A DNA stretch of 64,000 nucleotides from an alpha proteobacterium AAP38 (GCA_001296005.1 LJHR01000023.1:98952-162951), one strand, 5' to 3'. Positions 26,421 to 34,168 are shown, counted from the first letter of the stretch. The notes: generated from the letters alone by a model not told the origin. Numbers and translations: made by a program.

Positions 26421-26732
26421 TCAGCCGCCCTGCTGCCGGGCCTTGCGCGCCCGCGCCGTCTTGATCGTGTGGCAGGTGCCGCACAGCGCCTGCCCGTTGG
26501 CAAGGTCGAAGGGTGCGCCGCCGTCCACTAGCTCCCGGATGTGGTCAGCGAACAGGCGCACGCCTGTCTTGCCGCACCCCGGCCCCTGGCAGCGCCCCGC
26601 AGCCCGGCGGATCACCGCCGCCCGCCAAGCCTTGTGATCGTCTGACTGGTAGTGAGGATCGACCACCTTGGGCGGCACGCGCACACGCGGCCCCGCCGCA
26701 TGCAGCCTTGGCCCCACGGTTTTCAGCCCCAT
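26421..26732 (-). CDS. HNH endonuclease of the packaging module
   Basis: This 103-residue protein has two CxxxxC/CxxC-type zinc sites (CQGPGCGK and LCGTCH) around the HNH core FADHIRELVDGG...NGQALC. HNH proteins placed just upstream of terminase are required for cos cleavage in HK97-like phages. It is the first gene of the late structural operon, directly downstream of an intrinsic terminator. The 190 bases between it and TerS hold no convincing gene. Confidence 0.9.
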   Translation of the reverse strand: MGLKTVGPRLHAAGPRVRVPPKVVDPHYQSDDHKAWRAAVIRRAAGRCQGPGCGKTGVRLFADHIRELVDGGAPFDLANGQALCGTCHTIKTARARKARQQGG

Positions 26733-26751
26733 TACCAGCCCCGGAAAAGCA

Positions 26752-26781
26752 AAAGGCCCACCAGCAGAGCCGGGGGCCTTT
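26752..26781. terminator. Bidirectional intrinsic terminator before HNH-terminase operon
   Basis: AAAGGCCC and GGGCCTTT form a perfect stem with T-rich sequence on both sides (TTTTGCTTTTCC on the minus strand). It separates the replication-side gene at 26845-27414 from the late structural operon and should stop leftward early transcription unless antiterminated. Confidence 0.75.
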
Positions 26782-26844
26782 CCTGTCCACCAAATGCAGG
26801 CGGACTACGCGCAGGGCACAAGGTCAAGTTTTTCTCGTACTTTG

Positions 26845-27414
26845 TCAAGCGGCTTTGTGCTGCCCAACCTGCCAGGGCCGCAGCAGCACGCCTGACGCCA
26901 CCACCCGATGCTCCGACAGCCGCCAGTCATGCAGGGACAAGCGCCGCACCGCATCGGCCCAGATCACCCAACTATCACGCGCCAGGGCCAGCCCATCCGG
27001 GCACAGCCCCGTATCGACCACGCCCTGATAGACCGCCTCCCGCGTCTTCACGCCGACGAAGTTGCGGTTGGCGTCATAGATCCGCTCTGGCTTGCCGTTG
27101 GGCTTGCACACCACCACCCGCCGTACCTCTGCACCCGGATACCAGTCCGGCATCCCGCCCGTGCGCGCATGGTGCAGCACCAGCCCGCGCACCGGCCCGC
27201 TTGTCTTGGCCCAGACCGCCGCATGCACCGCCTCTGCATCGCCATGGCACCGCGCCGCCCCGCCCTGCGCCCCGCCATCCACACGCGGCCCCGCGCCCAG
27301 CGGACAGGCAGGCCCGGCCAAGCCGCGCTCAAACCGCTCCGCCTGGGTCATGCCTTGGTCGGATGCCTCCAGCACGCATTGCACCCGGTATGCCCATTCC
27401 AACAGCCAGACCAT
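26845..27414 (-). CDS. Unknown phage protein at the early/late junction
   Basis: This 189-residue protein starts at ATG 27414, with AAGGA seven bases upstream, preferred over ATG 27429, which has no spacing to its GAGGG. MVWLLEWAYRVQCVLEASDQ begins the protein. The C-terminal half contains REAVYQGVVDTGLCPDGLAL and LSLHDWRLSEHRVVASGVLL. I recognise no family. It lies immediately before the terminator that opens the late operon, the position held by late regulators such as Q, so an antitermination role is possible but only inferred from place. Confidence 0.6.
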   Translation of the reverse strand: MVWLLEWAYRVQCVLEASDQGMTQAERFERGLAGPACPLGAGPRVDGGAQGGAARCHGDAEAVHAAVWAKTSGPVRGLVLHHARTGGMPDWYPGAEVRRVVVCKPNGKPERIYDANRNFVGVKTREAVYQGVVDTGLCPDGLALARDSWVIWADAVRRLSLHDWRLSEHRVVASGVLLRPWQVGQHKAA

Positions 27415-27450
27415 GGTCACGTCCTTCATCCCTCAACCCTCCATCCTGCC

Positions 27451-27712
27451 CTGGTCCATGTGGTCCATCTGGGGTGCCGCCACGTGGACCACGATAACCC
27501 ATTGATTTAATTGCCTTGGTCCATGTGGTCCATGTGGTCCACCTAGATTGATGTGAAATGCGCGCACACTCCCGCCCGCACGTCACACGCACACGCACCC
27601 GCATAGGCGCGCAAAACCACATGGACCACATGGACCACATGGACCAAGCCAGCCTTTCTGCGGCTTTGCGCTGGTCCACCTGCCCCATACCCACCTGGAC
27701 CACATGGACCAG
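27451..27712. repeat. Mirror-symmetric array of twelve TGGTCCA/TGGACCA sites, likely replication origin
   Basis: TGGTCCA begins at 27452, 27461, 27517, 27526, 27535 and 27672. Its complement TGGACCA begins at 27485, 27622, 27631, 27640, 27696 and 27705. Each left site pairs with a right site so that start plus mirrored end always equals 55163; all six pairs are exactly equidistant from 27581.5. Inside clusters the period is 9 bases. The inner triplets (27517-27541 and 27622-27646) form a perfect 25-base inverted repeat, while the spacers of 17, 25 and 80 bases are diverged. The block is noncoding and abuts the helicase stop, which fits an iteron origin. Confidence 0.85.
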
Positions 27713-27713
27713 A

Positions 27714-29351
27714 TCAAGCAGCCTCACCCCATGCCGGCGGGGGCGCGTCATCGGCGGGCCCCCAGTCAATGGCCCAGCCCGCCAGCGCGCAGAAATGCGC
27801 CCGGCATTCATCCAGATCCGGCAGCTCGTAACATCGCTCCCGCCGGCGGTCCAAACCGCCCTGCGCATTATGGACATTCATCCAGGGCCGCGACCGTCCC
27901 GGATACCCGGGCGGCAGCAGCCGCGCCAGTTCCTGCGCGAGCTGCTCTTCCGTCTTCTTGCGCTTAACACCCAAATCATGGGCGAAATCGACATAGTCGG
28001 CATAGAGCGTCCGCGTCACCACCTGCCGGTTCCACGCCATGTCATGCTTCAACAGTCGCCCATCGCGCAGCTTGGCCAGCCACCAGGCCTGTTCCGGGGC
28101 CATCGCCCCCACCTTCTGCTCCCACAATGCCTGGGTGGCCGGAATGCGCCGCAGATCGACCGATGACAGGTCGAACAGGATCAGCCAGGAGAGAAGGTGC
28201 GACAGCCCGCCATCGACCAGCTGCGCTTCCATCTGCCCGAACCGCGCCGCATCCTGCATCCAGCCATCGCCGACACGGAACACGGCCCATCGCCGTTCCT
28301 CCAGCCCCGCCGGCACCACGAAGCTTTCGTTGGACGTCATCAGCAGATGGACAAGATTGCGCACCTTCACCGGGTCACGGTGCTTGCCCTCGATCAGGTG
28401 CATGTCATTGGTGACCATGTCCTTCAACACACCCGCCGCATTGGCATCACCGGCCCAGAAGGCCTCTTCCGCCTGCAACAAAAGACAGTTGGCCATATGC
28501 GCGTTGAAATTGCCGATCAGGTGCCTGGAATGCGCCACGGTCTGGTAATGCGGACCCAGCAGCCGGCCAATGGCCCGCCCGAACACGCTCTTGCCCGTCC
28601 CCATCCGCCCCTGCAACACGGGGCTGACACCCAGCCGTTCGGTTGGGCGCTGGATCAGGTGCGCGGCCCAGGCCCATAGCCATTGTTCATTCTCCGCCAC
28701 CCCATGCGCGATATTGTCCCGCACATGATCGGCCAGCAGGCTGAAATGCTTGCGGTGTTCGTCCGGGTCCTGGAACGGGGCCGGTTCCACGGCATAGCCG
28801 GACCACAGGTTGAAATATCGCTCCGGCACCTCACATCGCCGCTCGACCACATCACCCTGCATGCTCCGCCATTCATCGGGCACAAAGACAATCCCGTCAT
28901 AGGCACGCCGCGAGGGATGCTGAAGCCAGATCGCGCCCAGCCCATAGACCTTGTCATGCCACCAGTACCGGCGATTGCCGTACCACAGGCAGAAATCCGT
29001 GGGCTTCTGAAACATCAGTTCCGGTTGCCCCGTCTCTCCCACCTGCCGGCGCATGACCAGCGCGGTAGTCCCGTGCAGGACCAGGGAATGTGTCTGGTTC
29101 ACCTCATGTATCGCCTCCTCCAGACCCACATTCCCCACATCGCCGCCCTTTCCGCGCCGGGGGCGCGGGGGCTTTTTCGCGGGGGGTGCGTCCTCCGCCA
29201 CCCCTGCATCATCATTCACGGGCGCGTCTTCATCGCGTTCCATGTCGGCCACGCTGTCGGCCCCCGGCTCGAATATCGCCGCCCCCTCCACCGCCGCGCG
29301 CACGGCGGCAATACCGGGGCCTGGATCCTGTTCTGCTGTCGGGTCGGTCAT
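27714..29351 (-). CDS. Replicative helicase, D5/DUF5906 (SF3-like) type
   Basis: This 545-residue protein has an SF3-like ATPase: Walker A LQGRMGTGKSVFGRAIG (about residues 247-262), a B region LLLQAEEAFWAGD, and LVHLLMTSNESFVVP. The C-terminus EERRWAVFRVGD belongs to the virulence-E/D5 helicase group found in phage and satellite replication modules. The N-terminus is an acidic, disordered linker (residues 1-75). The primase activity is encoded separately next door, with the two genes abutting. It probably opens DNA at the mirror-symmetric array lying two bases downstream of its stop. Confidence 0.85.
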   Translation of the reverse strand: MTDPTAEQDPGPGIAAVRAAVEGAAIFEPGADSVADMERDEDAPVNDDAGVAEDAPPAKKPPRPRRGKGGDVGNVGLEEAIHEVNQTHSLVLHGTTALVMRRQVGETGQPELMFQKPTDFCLWYGNRRYWWHDKVYGLGAIWLQHPSRRAYDGIVFVPDEWRSMQGDVVERRCEVPERYFNLWSGYAVEPAPFQDPDEHRKHFSLLADHVRDNIAHGVAENEQWLWAWAAHLIQRPTERLGVSPVLQGRMGTGKSVFGRAIGRLLGPHYQTVAHSRHLIGNFNAHMANCLLLQAEEAFWAGDANAAGVLKDMVTNDMHLIEGKHRDPVKVRNLVHLLMTSNESFVVPAGLEERRWAVFRVGDGWMQDAARFGQMEAQLVDGGLSHLLSWLILFDLSSVDLRRIPATQALWEQKVGAMAPEQAWWLAKLRDGRLLKHDMAWNRQVVTRTLYADYVDFAHDLGVKRKKTEEQLAQELARLLPPGYPGRSRPWMNVHNAQGGLDRRRERCYELPDLDECRAHFCALAGWAIDWGPADDAPPPAWGEAA

Positions 29352-30479
29352 CTAAACCACCTCCCCCCTGATCATGTCGTTGAAATCCATGCCATCGGCG
29401 GGCCAGGCCAGGCGCACGCGGCACCGATGGCCGCGCCTGTCCGCATATCGCCGCGCCGCCCGCTCCACCAGCGCCTCACAGGTGGGCCGATCCCCATCGG
29501 CATCACCCAGCAGCACCACTTCCTCCACGCAATCGGGCAGGATCAGACCGGGCCGGTCCATATCGGGCCAGACCGTGGGCAACCACAGGTCGGGCCGCGT
29601 CGGGTGCCGCCGCCTTTCGGCGTCCATGTCCCCGCCCCCTGCAATATTGCCCAGGCTGCCCGCCGCCCAGATGGGCAGGTCCGCCACGGCGCGGCGCACG
29701 GCCAACCCCGTCTCGATCCCTTCTGACAGGCCCAGACGCGCACCGGCCCGCGACAGGCGGATGGCGCTGCCCCACATCTCGCCCAGCATTCGCTTGGGCG
29801 CCGCCACCGGGGCCTTGCATACGGCACCCGTTACCGGGTCGGGATATGACAGATAGGTGCGATGCACGCCCGTGATGCGCCCGCGCACATCCTGCGCCGC
29901 GCCCACCATGGCGGGCCAGAAACTGTCGGCCTTGCGCGTCTCCCCCTTCCATTTCAGGCGGGGGGCAAGACGCAAGGTGGGGATATCCTCCACCGGCACC
30001 ACCCCCCGCCCCGCCAGATAGGTTTCAACCAGCGTGCCGCGCCAGGGCTGGGCCGCAGTCCAGATGTCCCGCGCCGCCGCGATCTTGGCCGTCTTTTCAT
30101 GGTCGACATCATCGGGCGATGGCCGCTTGACCATAGGGGCCAGGGGCCGGGCCGGCACATCGCCGGATACCTCCCCTGGCACCTCCCCCGGCACCCGCAT
30201 GCCCGCCGCCGCCGCCAGTGACCGCACCGTATCCATGAAGCCCAGACCGTCATGCCGCATGACGAACCCGACCGCATCGACATGCGCGCCGCACCCGAAG
30301 CAATGCCCGAAGCCCTTAGCCTCATTGACATGAAAGCTGCCGGACTTCTCCGCATGGAACGGGCACAGCCCCACATGCTCCGCCCCGCGCCGCGTCAGTT
30401 TCAGGCGCGACCGGACCAGGGCCACGATGGAGGTGCGGGCGCGCACCTCCTCCAGGAAGGCCGGGGGCAACACCGCCAT
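29352..30479 (-). CDS. DNA primase with CHC2 zinc domain and Toprim
   Basis: This protein of about 375 residues synthesises RNA primers. The zinc site is complete: Cys39, His42 (LCPFHAEKSGSF), Cys60 and Cys63 (HCFGCG). Toprim motifs follow: LGLSEGIETGLAV with the catalytic Glu, and VVLLGDADGDRPTCEAL with the D-x-D pair. It is shorter than DnaG and lacks the helicase-binding domain, as in phage primases. The ATG at 30479 overlaps the stop of the small zinc protein (TAATG). Confidence 0.9.
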   Translation of the reverse strand: MAVLPPAFLEEVRARTSIVALVRSRLKLTRRGAEHVGLCPFHAEKSGSFHVNEAKGFGHCFGCGAHVDAVGFVMRHDGLGFMDTVRSLAAAAGMRVPGEVPGEVSGDVPARPLAPMVKRPSPDDVDHEKTAKIAAARDIWTAAQPWRGTLVETYLAGRGVVPVEDIPTLRLAPRLKWKGETRKADSFWPAMVGAAQDVRGRITGVHRTYLSYPDPVTGAVCKAPVAAPKRMLGEMWGSAIRLSRAGARLGLSEGIETGLAVRRAVADLPIWAAGSLGNIAGGGDMDAERRRHPTRPDLWLPTVWPDMDRPGLILPDCVEEVVLLGDADGDRPTCEALVERAARRYADRRGHRCRVRLAWPADGMDFNDMIRGEVV

Positions 30480-30685
30480 TACAGCAGCCTCCCCTGCGAT
30501 CCCGGCACGCAAGCCTTCGGGGACGGCGCCGCCCCCGGCTCCACCAAACCCGTCCGCGCCTCACCCAGATGCTTATGCTGCTGGCAGTACCAGACCATGG
30601 GCCGATCCCTGCCCACGGCAAAGCCCCGGCTGCCCCATTGGTCACAGCCCGGCGCGGCGCAGAGGTGGTTGTAGAGGGCGGTCAA
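30479..30685 (-). CDS. Small zinc-ribbon-like protein
   Basis: This 68-residue protein uses a TTG start at 30685 that overlaps the upstream stop (TTGA). No ATG gives a better fit. Two putative metal ligand pairs occur: LCAAPGCDQWG and WYCQQHKH. This spacing is seen in small phage zinc-finger proteins of replication operons. The function is unknown. Coupling on both sides supports it being a gene. Confidence 0.55.
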   Translation of the reverse strand: MTALYNHLCAAPGCDQWGSRGFAVGRDRPMVWYCQQHKHLGEARTGLVEPGAAPSPKACVPGSQGRLL

Positions 30686-30999
30686 AGCAAACCTTCCCGC
30701 TGAACCCGCGCGGCGATTTCTCGACATAGACGAGCCGCTACCCGCTTGCCCGCCGCGTAACCACTCCCCATCGCCAGTAGGGCCGATGCCTCAATATCTT
30801 CTGCTGCCCGGATAAGAACCCGCACCTGCGCCGCCGCTAAAGCGGCGTCATGCTGGACAATCTCCGCCCGCATCCCATCGCACAGTGCGATCAGCGCTTC
30901 CCCCGTCTCCTGATCAATGGAAAGACGCCTTTTGCCAAGGCCATTAACAACAGCGCGAAACTTCGCGAACTCATCCGGCGTAAGCGGGTCTGTCGTCAT
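30682..30999 (-). CDS. Small helical protein of the replication operon, unknown
   Basis: This 105-residue protein starts at the ATGA overlap at 30999 (MTTDPLTPDEFAKFRAVVNG). It is mostly helical and charged, with a heptad-like stretch LAAAQVRVLIRAAEDIEASA. No family is recognised. Both ends overlap neighbours by 4 bases, so it is part of a tightly coupled operon. Confidence 0.65.
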   Translation of the reverse strand: MTTDPLTPDEFAKFRAVVNGLGKRRLSIDQETGEALIALCDGMRAEIVQHDAALAAAQVRVLIRAAEDIEASALLAMGSGYAAGKRVAARLCREIAARVQREGLL

Positions 31000-31316
31000 C
31001 GATCCCACCATCTCTCTTGCCCAACAGGTGCCACCCGCACCCCCTTCAATTCCCGTGCAGCATTCAGCAGGCGCGACAGCGCGTCCCGGTCCCCCGGTGC
31101 GTCCAGCGCGGCCTGTGCCGCCTCGATGGCGGCATCCAGCTTGACCGACTGCCCGATACTGACCCGGTCCAGCGCGCGGCGCAGATCATCGGCCCGCACC
31201 GCATTGCCGGGGGCGGCCACAAACTGACAGGCGGCGACCATGACATCGGCCACCGGCCCCACGCTGGACCCGCGCGGGCGATATCCCTGATCGATGCGCC
31301 GTGCCGCCCGTCCCAT
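30996..31316 (-). CDS. Small replication-operon protein, unknown
   Basis: This 106-residue protein starts at ATG 31316 (MGRAARRIDQGYRPRGSSVG), seven bases after the stop of the zinc-finger protein. It has a helical C-terminus with SVKLDAAIEAAQAALDAPGD. The frame continues a little upstream, but that part lies inside the neighbouring gene. The function is unknown. Confidence 0.6.
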   Translation of the reverse strand: MGRAARRIDQGYRPRGSSVGPVADVMVAACQFVAAPGNAVRADDLRRALDRVSIGQSVKLDAAIEAAQAALDAPGDRDALSRLLNAARELKGVRVAPVGQERWWDR

Positions 31317-31323
31317 CACGCCC

Positions 31324-31668
31324 TCACAGCAACGAACCGGCGGGCGCGGCACCGGGCAGGCGCACGCCGCCCGCGTCTGCCACCACGGCCACGGCCTGGG
31401 TGAAATTCACGCCGCGGAACATCTGGATAAAATCCAGAACATCCTTGTCCGCCGGCCCGGAACAGGTGGCACACCGCCATTGCCCCGTCGCCGGCACCAC
31501 CCGGAACCCGCATGCCCGCTCCGGTGCGCCCTGACGGCGCTTGCACTGCCCCGCCATCACCCCATCGGCCCCGGCGAGCAACAGGTCGACATGCGGGCGG
31601 ATCAGGTCCTGCACCGGAGCCGCCGCCTTCACCCGGCGGATGGTGTCGGCATCGTATCGGACGGCCAT
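31324..31668 (-). CDS. Stand-alone primase-type zinc-binding protein
   Basis: This 114-residue protein resembles the N-terminal zinc domain of DnaG without the catalytic part: DTIRRVKAAAPVQDLIRPHV, then Cys42, Cys53, Cys66 and Cys69 (GQWRCATCSG), then DVLDFIQMFRGVNFTQAVAV as in CHC2 domains. It is the second such zinc module in this operon; the full primase lies four genes downstream. It may be a paralogue that guides primase to the origin. The start at 31668 overlaps the previous stop. Confidence 0.7.
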   Translation of the reverse strand: MAVRYDADTIRRVKAAAPVQDLIRPHVDLLLAGADGVMAGQCKRRQGAPERACGFRVVPATGQWRCATCSGPADKDVLDFIQMFRGVNFTQAVAVVADAGGVRLPGAAPAGSLL

Positions 31669-31976
31669 CACGCCCTCCCCGCCGCTGCGGCGGCCCAATC
31701 GGGCACAGGCGTCAGGCGCACGGCGCGCCCCGCGCGGATGGCCTGATCGGCCTGCGCGATCATCACGCCGCCATCGGCCATCCCCTCCATCACCTCGCAC
31801 CGTGCATCCGGGCTGGACAGGCACGATGCCTGTGCCGCCATATCCACCAGGGCGCGCAACACCGCTTCCTCCCCGCGCGTGCGGGCCAGATCAATGGCGG
31901 CATTGAGAAGCGGCATGACGTCGGGCGATTGCCCATGCGCCACCATCACATCGCGCAACTGTTCAAGGCCGGTCAT
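31668..31976 (-). CDS. Small replication-operon protein, unknown
   Basis: This 102-residue protein starts at ATG 31976, preceded by GGAGCGACGGAA, and begins MTGLEQLRDVMVAHGQSPDV. It is helical with an acidic middle and ends DWAAAAAGRA. It overlaps the methyltransferase stop by 14 bases and the next start by 3 bases. No family is recognised. Confidence 0.6.
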   Translation of the reverse strand: MTGLEQLRDVMVAHGQSPDVMPLLNAAIDLARTRGEEAVLRALVDMAAQASCLSSPDARCEVMEGMADGGVMIAQADQAIRAGRAVRLTPVPDWAAAAAGRA

Positions 31977-32715
31977 TTCCGTCGCTCCCCATGGCTGAAA
32001 CACTGAACAGGGACATCGTATCCCCACCCCCTGGGTCCCAAGTAAGGGCAGCCGGGGAACAGGCGGCGGCAGGCACCAACGGGTAATCGCTGGCGCGCTC
32101 CATCTCGCGGCGGCAGGGCGGTATCCAGGTAAAGATCGGCTCCCCCTTCCACCCCTTCTGCCAGACCACCCAGACATAGGCCGTGGCCGTCCCGCCCTCC
32201 GGATCGACCCGCCCGCGATGCATGGGCAGTCGTTCGGTGAACTGACAGATCAGGGTGGGCGGATGCGGCCGGAACAGCCGCTCATACCGCCCGACCCCCT
32301 CCAGCCAGGCCGACCGCACCAGCAGCGCCACCCCATCGCTGGCAATCTCCAGCGCCCGGCGCGCGAACTGTTCGGCGGCATTAAAGGGCGGGTTGGTGAT
32401 CACCCAATGCACCGGCCCATCCTGCAGATCGGTCGGCAGGTACGGCATCAGGAAGTCATGCACCCCGAACCCGGCCCCGTAATCGTGACAGTCGGTGCCC
32501 ACCACCCGCCCGAACCGCTCCGCCAGGGGCCGCACCATCCACCCCTCACCACAGGCCGGTTCCCACACGGTCAGTTGATCCAGGCCCGCAAACATATGCG
32601 GGTCCGCCCGCTCCAACAGGGCGCGCGTGCCCCAGGGCGGCGTGGGGAAGTAATCCAGGCTGTCGGGCGCTTCATGCCGGCGCTGCATCACGGCGGTGGA
32701 GACATTCTGGGTCAT
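31963..32715 (-). CDS. SAM-dependent DNA methyltransferase-like protein
   Basis: This 250-residue protein has the methyltransferase motif I region TVWEPACGEGWMVRPL, an acidic motif VVGTDCHDYG, and motif IV ITNPPF at residues 106-111, the signature of N6-adenine or related amino-methyltransferases. YFPTPPW near the N-terminus is shared by phage orphan methyltransferases. No restriction partner is nearby, so it may protect phage DNA or act in regulation. The start at 32715 overlaps the upstream stop (ATGA). Confidence 0.8.
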   Translation of the reverse strand: MTQNVSTAVMQRRHEAPDSLDYFPTPPWGTRALLERADPHMFAGLDQLTVWEPACGEGWMVRPLAERFGRVVGTDCHDYGAGFGVHDFLMPYLPTDLQDGPVHWVITNPPFNAAEQFARRALEIASDGVALLVRSAWLEGVGRYERLFRPHPPTLICQFTERLPMHRGRVDPEGGTATAYVWVVWQKGWKGEPIFTWIPPCRREMERASDYPLVPAAACSPAALTWDPGGGDTMSLFSVSAMGSDGNDRP

Positions 32716-32915
32716 GCCGCACCCGCCTCCACGGCCTGCAAGCCGCAATCCAAGCGCGACGCCTGATTGGCATTGCGACAATGCAGCAGCCCACCCTCCA
32801 CAAAGGCATTGCACCCACCGGGATCGACAGAGCCATTCGTTTCAAGCGGTTGGGCGATACGGACGGCCCATCCGTCGCTGTCCCACCGCCAACCTTTAGG
32901 GAGATTCTGCCTCAT
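32712..32915 (-). CDS. Small phage protein, unknown
   Basis: This 67-residue protein begins MRQNLPKGWRWDSDGWAVRI and has cysteines in DPGGCNAF, LLHCRNAN and RLDCGLQ. It is coupled at both ends by ATGA overlaps between the CII-like regulator and the methyltransferase. No family is recognised; three cysteines could bind metal, but no clear ligand spacing is seen. Confidence 0.55.
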   Translation of the reverse strand: MRQNLPKGWRWDSDGWAVRIAQPLETNGSVDPGGCNAFVEGGLLHCRNANQASRLDCGLQAVEAGAA

Positions 32916-33394
32916 GCCACACCCCGCCCATTCACGGCGATCAGGTCGCGTTGCAGATCATCCAGGGCGGCCTTCATGGCCTCGACATCGGCGAGCGCAG
33001 AGGCCAGTTCGCGGTCAGTGACAACCGCCCCGCCATCGCCATGCACCGACACGGCGGCCCGCATTTCGCCCGCCACCTCCCCGAACCGCTGCGCCAGCTC
33101 GACCAGCCGCAGGGCCAGTTCGGCGGGCTGGTGCCGTTCCGCCTGGGCCTGGGCCACCTTGGCCTGATAGGCGGTCATCAACGGCGCGCGGTCATGCCCC
33201 GCCCGCACACAGGCGATATCCAGCCGCATCGCCGCGTCCAGCGGCAGGCGATAGGCGTCATTGTCCGGGTCGGCCCAGTTGCGCAGGATCGTGGCACTTT
33301 TGCCCGTCACCGCGCTGGCATCGGCCATACCCAGCAGGCCCAGCACTTCATGCAGGGCCTGTTCAACGGAAAGCGGGCTGCGTGCCTTGGTCAT
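32912..33394 (-). CDS. CII-like transcriptional regulator
   Basis: This 160-residue protein resembles the phage CII-type family: VEQALHEVLGLLGMADASAV, GKSATILRNWADPDND and LPLDAAMRLDIACVRAGHD. The C-terminal half forms a long helix with coiled-coil character (LASALADVEAMKAALDDLQR). It heads the leftward replication operon and may time early transcription or the lysis-lysogeny choice. An inverted repeat lies just upstream of its start. Confidence 0.7.
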   Translation of the reverse strand: MTKARSPLSVEQALHEVLGLLGMADASAVTGKSATILRNWADPDNDAYRLPLDAAMRLDIACVRAGHDRAPLMTAYQAKVAQAQAERHQPAELALRLVELAQRFGEVAGEMRAAVSVHGDGGAVVTDRELASALADVEAMKAALDDLQRDLIAVNGRGVA

Positions 33395-33407
33395 GGGATG
33401 AATTCCA

Positions 33408-33422
33408 TTGTGGATATCACAA
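33408..33422. promoter_or_regulatory. Inverted repeat upstream of the CII-like operon
   Basis: TTGTG-GATAT-CACAA gives perfect 5-base arms with a 5-base spacer, 14 bases upstream of the CII-like start and between divergent genes. It has the size of a dimeric regulator site but differs from the GAGAA-N5-TTCTC operators next to the repressor. No convincing -35/-10 pair is seen around it. Confidence 0.4.
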
Positions 33423-33456
33423 GAAACAGGGGGAAATGCGCGTTATACGGGTAGGC

Positions 33457-33603
33457 ATGGACAGAACCCCACCCAAACCACCCGATCCCGCCGACCTGCT
33501 GCGCCGGGCCCAGGCCCTGGCCGACAGTGCTGCACCGGCCACCCGCGCCCTGGCACAACTGCTGCTGCGCCTGGACCGCGAAAACCAGGGGAAGCGGCAA
33601 TGA
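33457..33603 (+). CDS. Small helical protein, unknown
   Basis: This 48-residue protein (MDRTPPKPPDPADLLRRAQA) lies divergent from the CII-like gene. An alternative in-frame ATG at 33436 adds seven residues; neither start has ideal ribosome-site spacing. The proline-rich start followed by a basic helix is not diagnostic. Its stop overlaps another ATG (33600), which opens only a 27-residue frame. Confidence 0.4.
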   Translation: MDRTPPKPPDPADLLRRAQALADSAAPATRALAQLLLRLDRENQGKRQ

Positions 33604-33669
33604 CGGACTGTTCCGCCACCGCCACCCCTGCTACCGTCGGAGGTACCACCCAACCGATGGAGCAACCCT

Positions 33670-34062
33670 ATGAACGCGATTAACGCTCAATTGCTGACAA
33701 GCCACTATTTCCGGGTCGACACCAATGGAATGACATTCCTTGGGATCACCACTCTCGGTAAGCCGGAAATGCTGATCGCTATTCCGCCAGTCACAATCCG
33801 CAAGATGGGCCGCGAACTGCGCGAAATCGCAGACCTTCCAGCCGTAAAGCGCATTATCGAGACGCCCAAATCACCGACCCGATATCAAACGGATATGCAC
33901 AACCCGGCTCCCATGGCGGTGTCTGTTTCCGGGAACTTGGTTCTCGTACTCGCCAACCTTCTTGGGGGCCTTGAAGCTGAAATGCTGCTATCTCCCGAAC
34001 TGGCCCGGCAAATGGCTGACGCGCTTCTGAATGCTGCTGATCAAGCGGACAAAGAGTCATGA
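33670..34062 (+). CDS. Hypothetical phage protein in the immunity region
   Basis: This 130-residue protein begins MNAINAQLLTSHYFRVDTNG. It has a beta-rich first half (TFLGITTLGKPEMLIAIPPV) and a second half with SGNLVLVLANLLGGLEAEML and a helical end. It is coded opposite to the replication operon and converges with the Cro-like gene. Its DNA is less GC-rich than that of the structural genes. It could be expressed in the lysogen; no family is recognised. Confidence 0.6.
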   Translation: MNAINAQLLTSHYFRVDTNGMTFLGITTLGKPEMLIAIPPVTIRKMGRELREIADLPAVKRIIETPKSPTRYQTDMHNPAPMAVSVSGNLVLVLANLLGGLEAEMLLSPELARQMADALLNAADQADKES

Positions 34063-34168
34063 GACACCCCTTGAATCACTATTTCTTCTCGGCAGAACTC
34101 TCGCCGCAGCAAGTCCGGGAAGATTTTGCCGGAAGCCGGGGCTTTCTCCTCCGTGTCCATAAATCCTC

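Noticed and set aside
27451..27712. CRISPR-like array
   Set aside because: Repeats are only 7-9 bases, occur in both orientations and lack uniform spacers of 30-40 bases; no cas genes are present.
27329..28166. Open frames on both strands through the 9-bp repeat clusters, with WSM or HMD tripeptide repeats
   Set aside because: The 9-bp period keeps frames open by chance. They overlap the helicase gene and the 26845-27414 gene, lack ribosome sites and have no plausible domain.
33600..33683. 27-codon frame starting in an ATGA overlap
   Set aside because: It is very short, overlaps the next gene by 14 bases and has no recognisable feature; kept out as unsupported.
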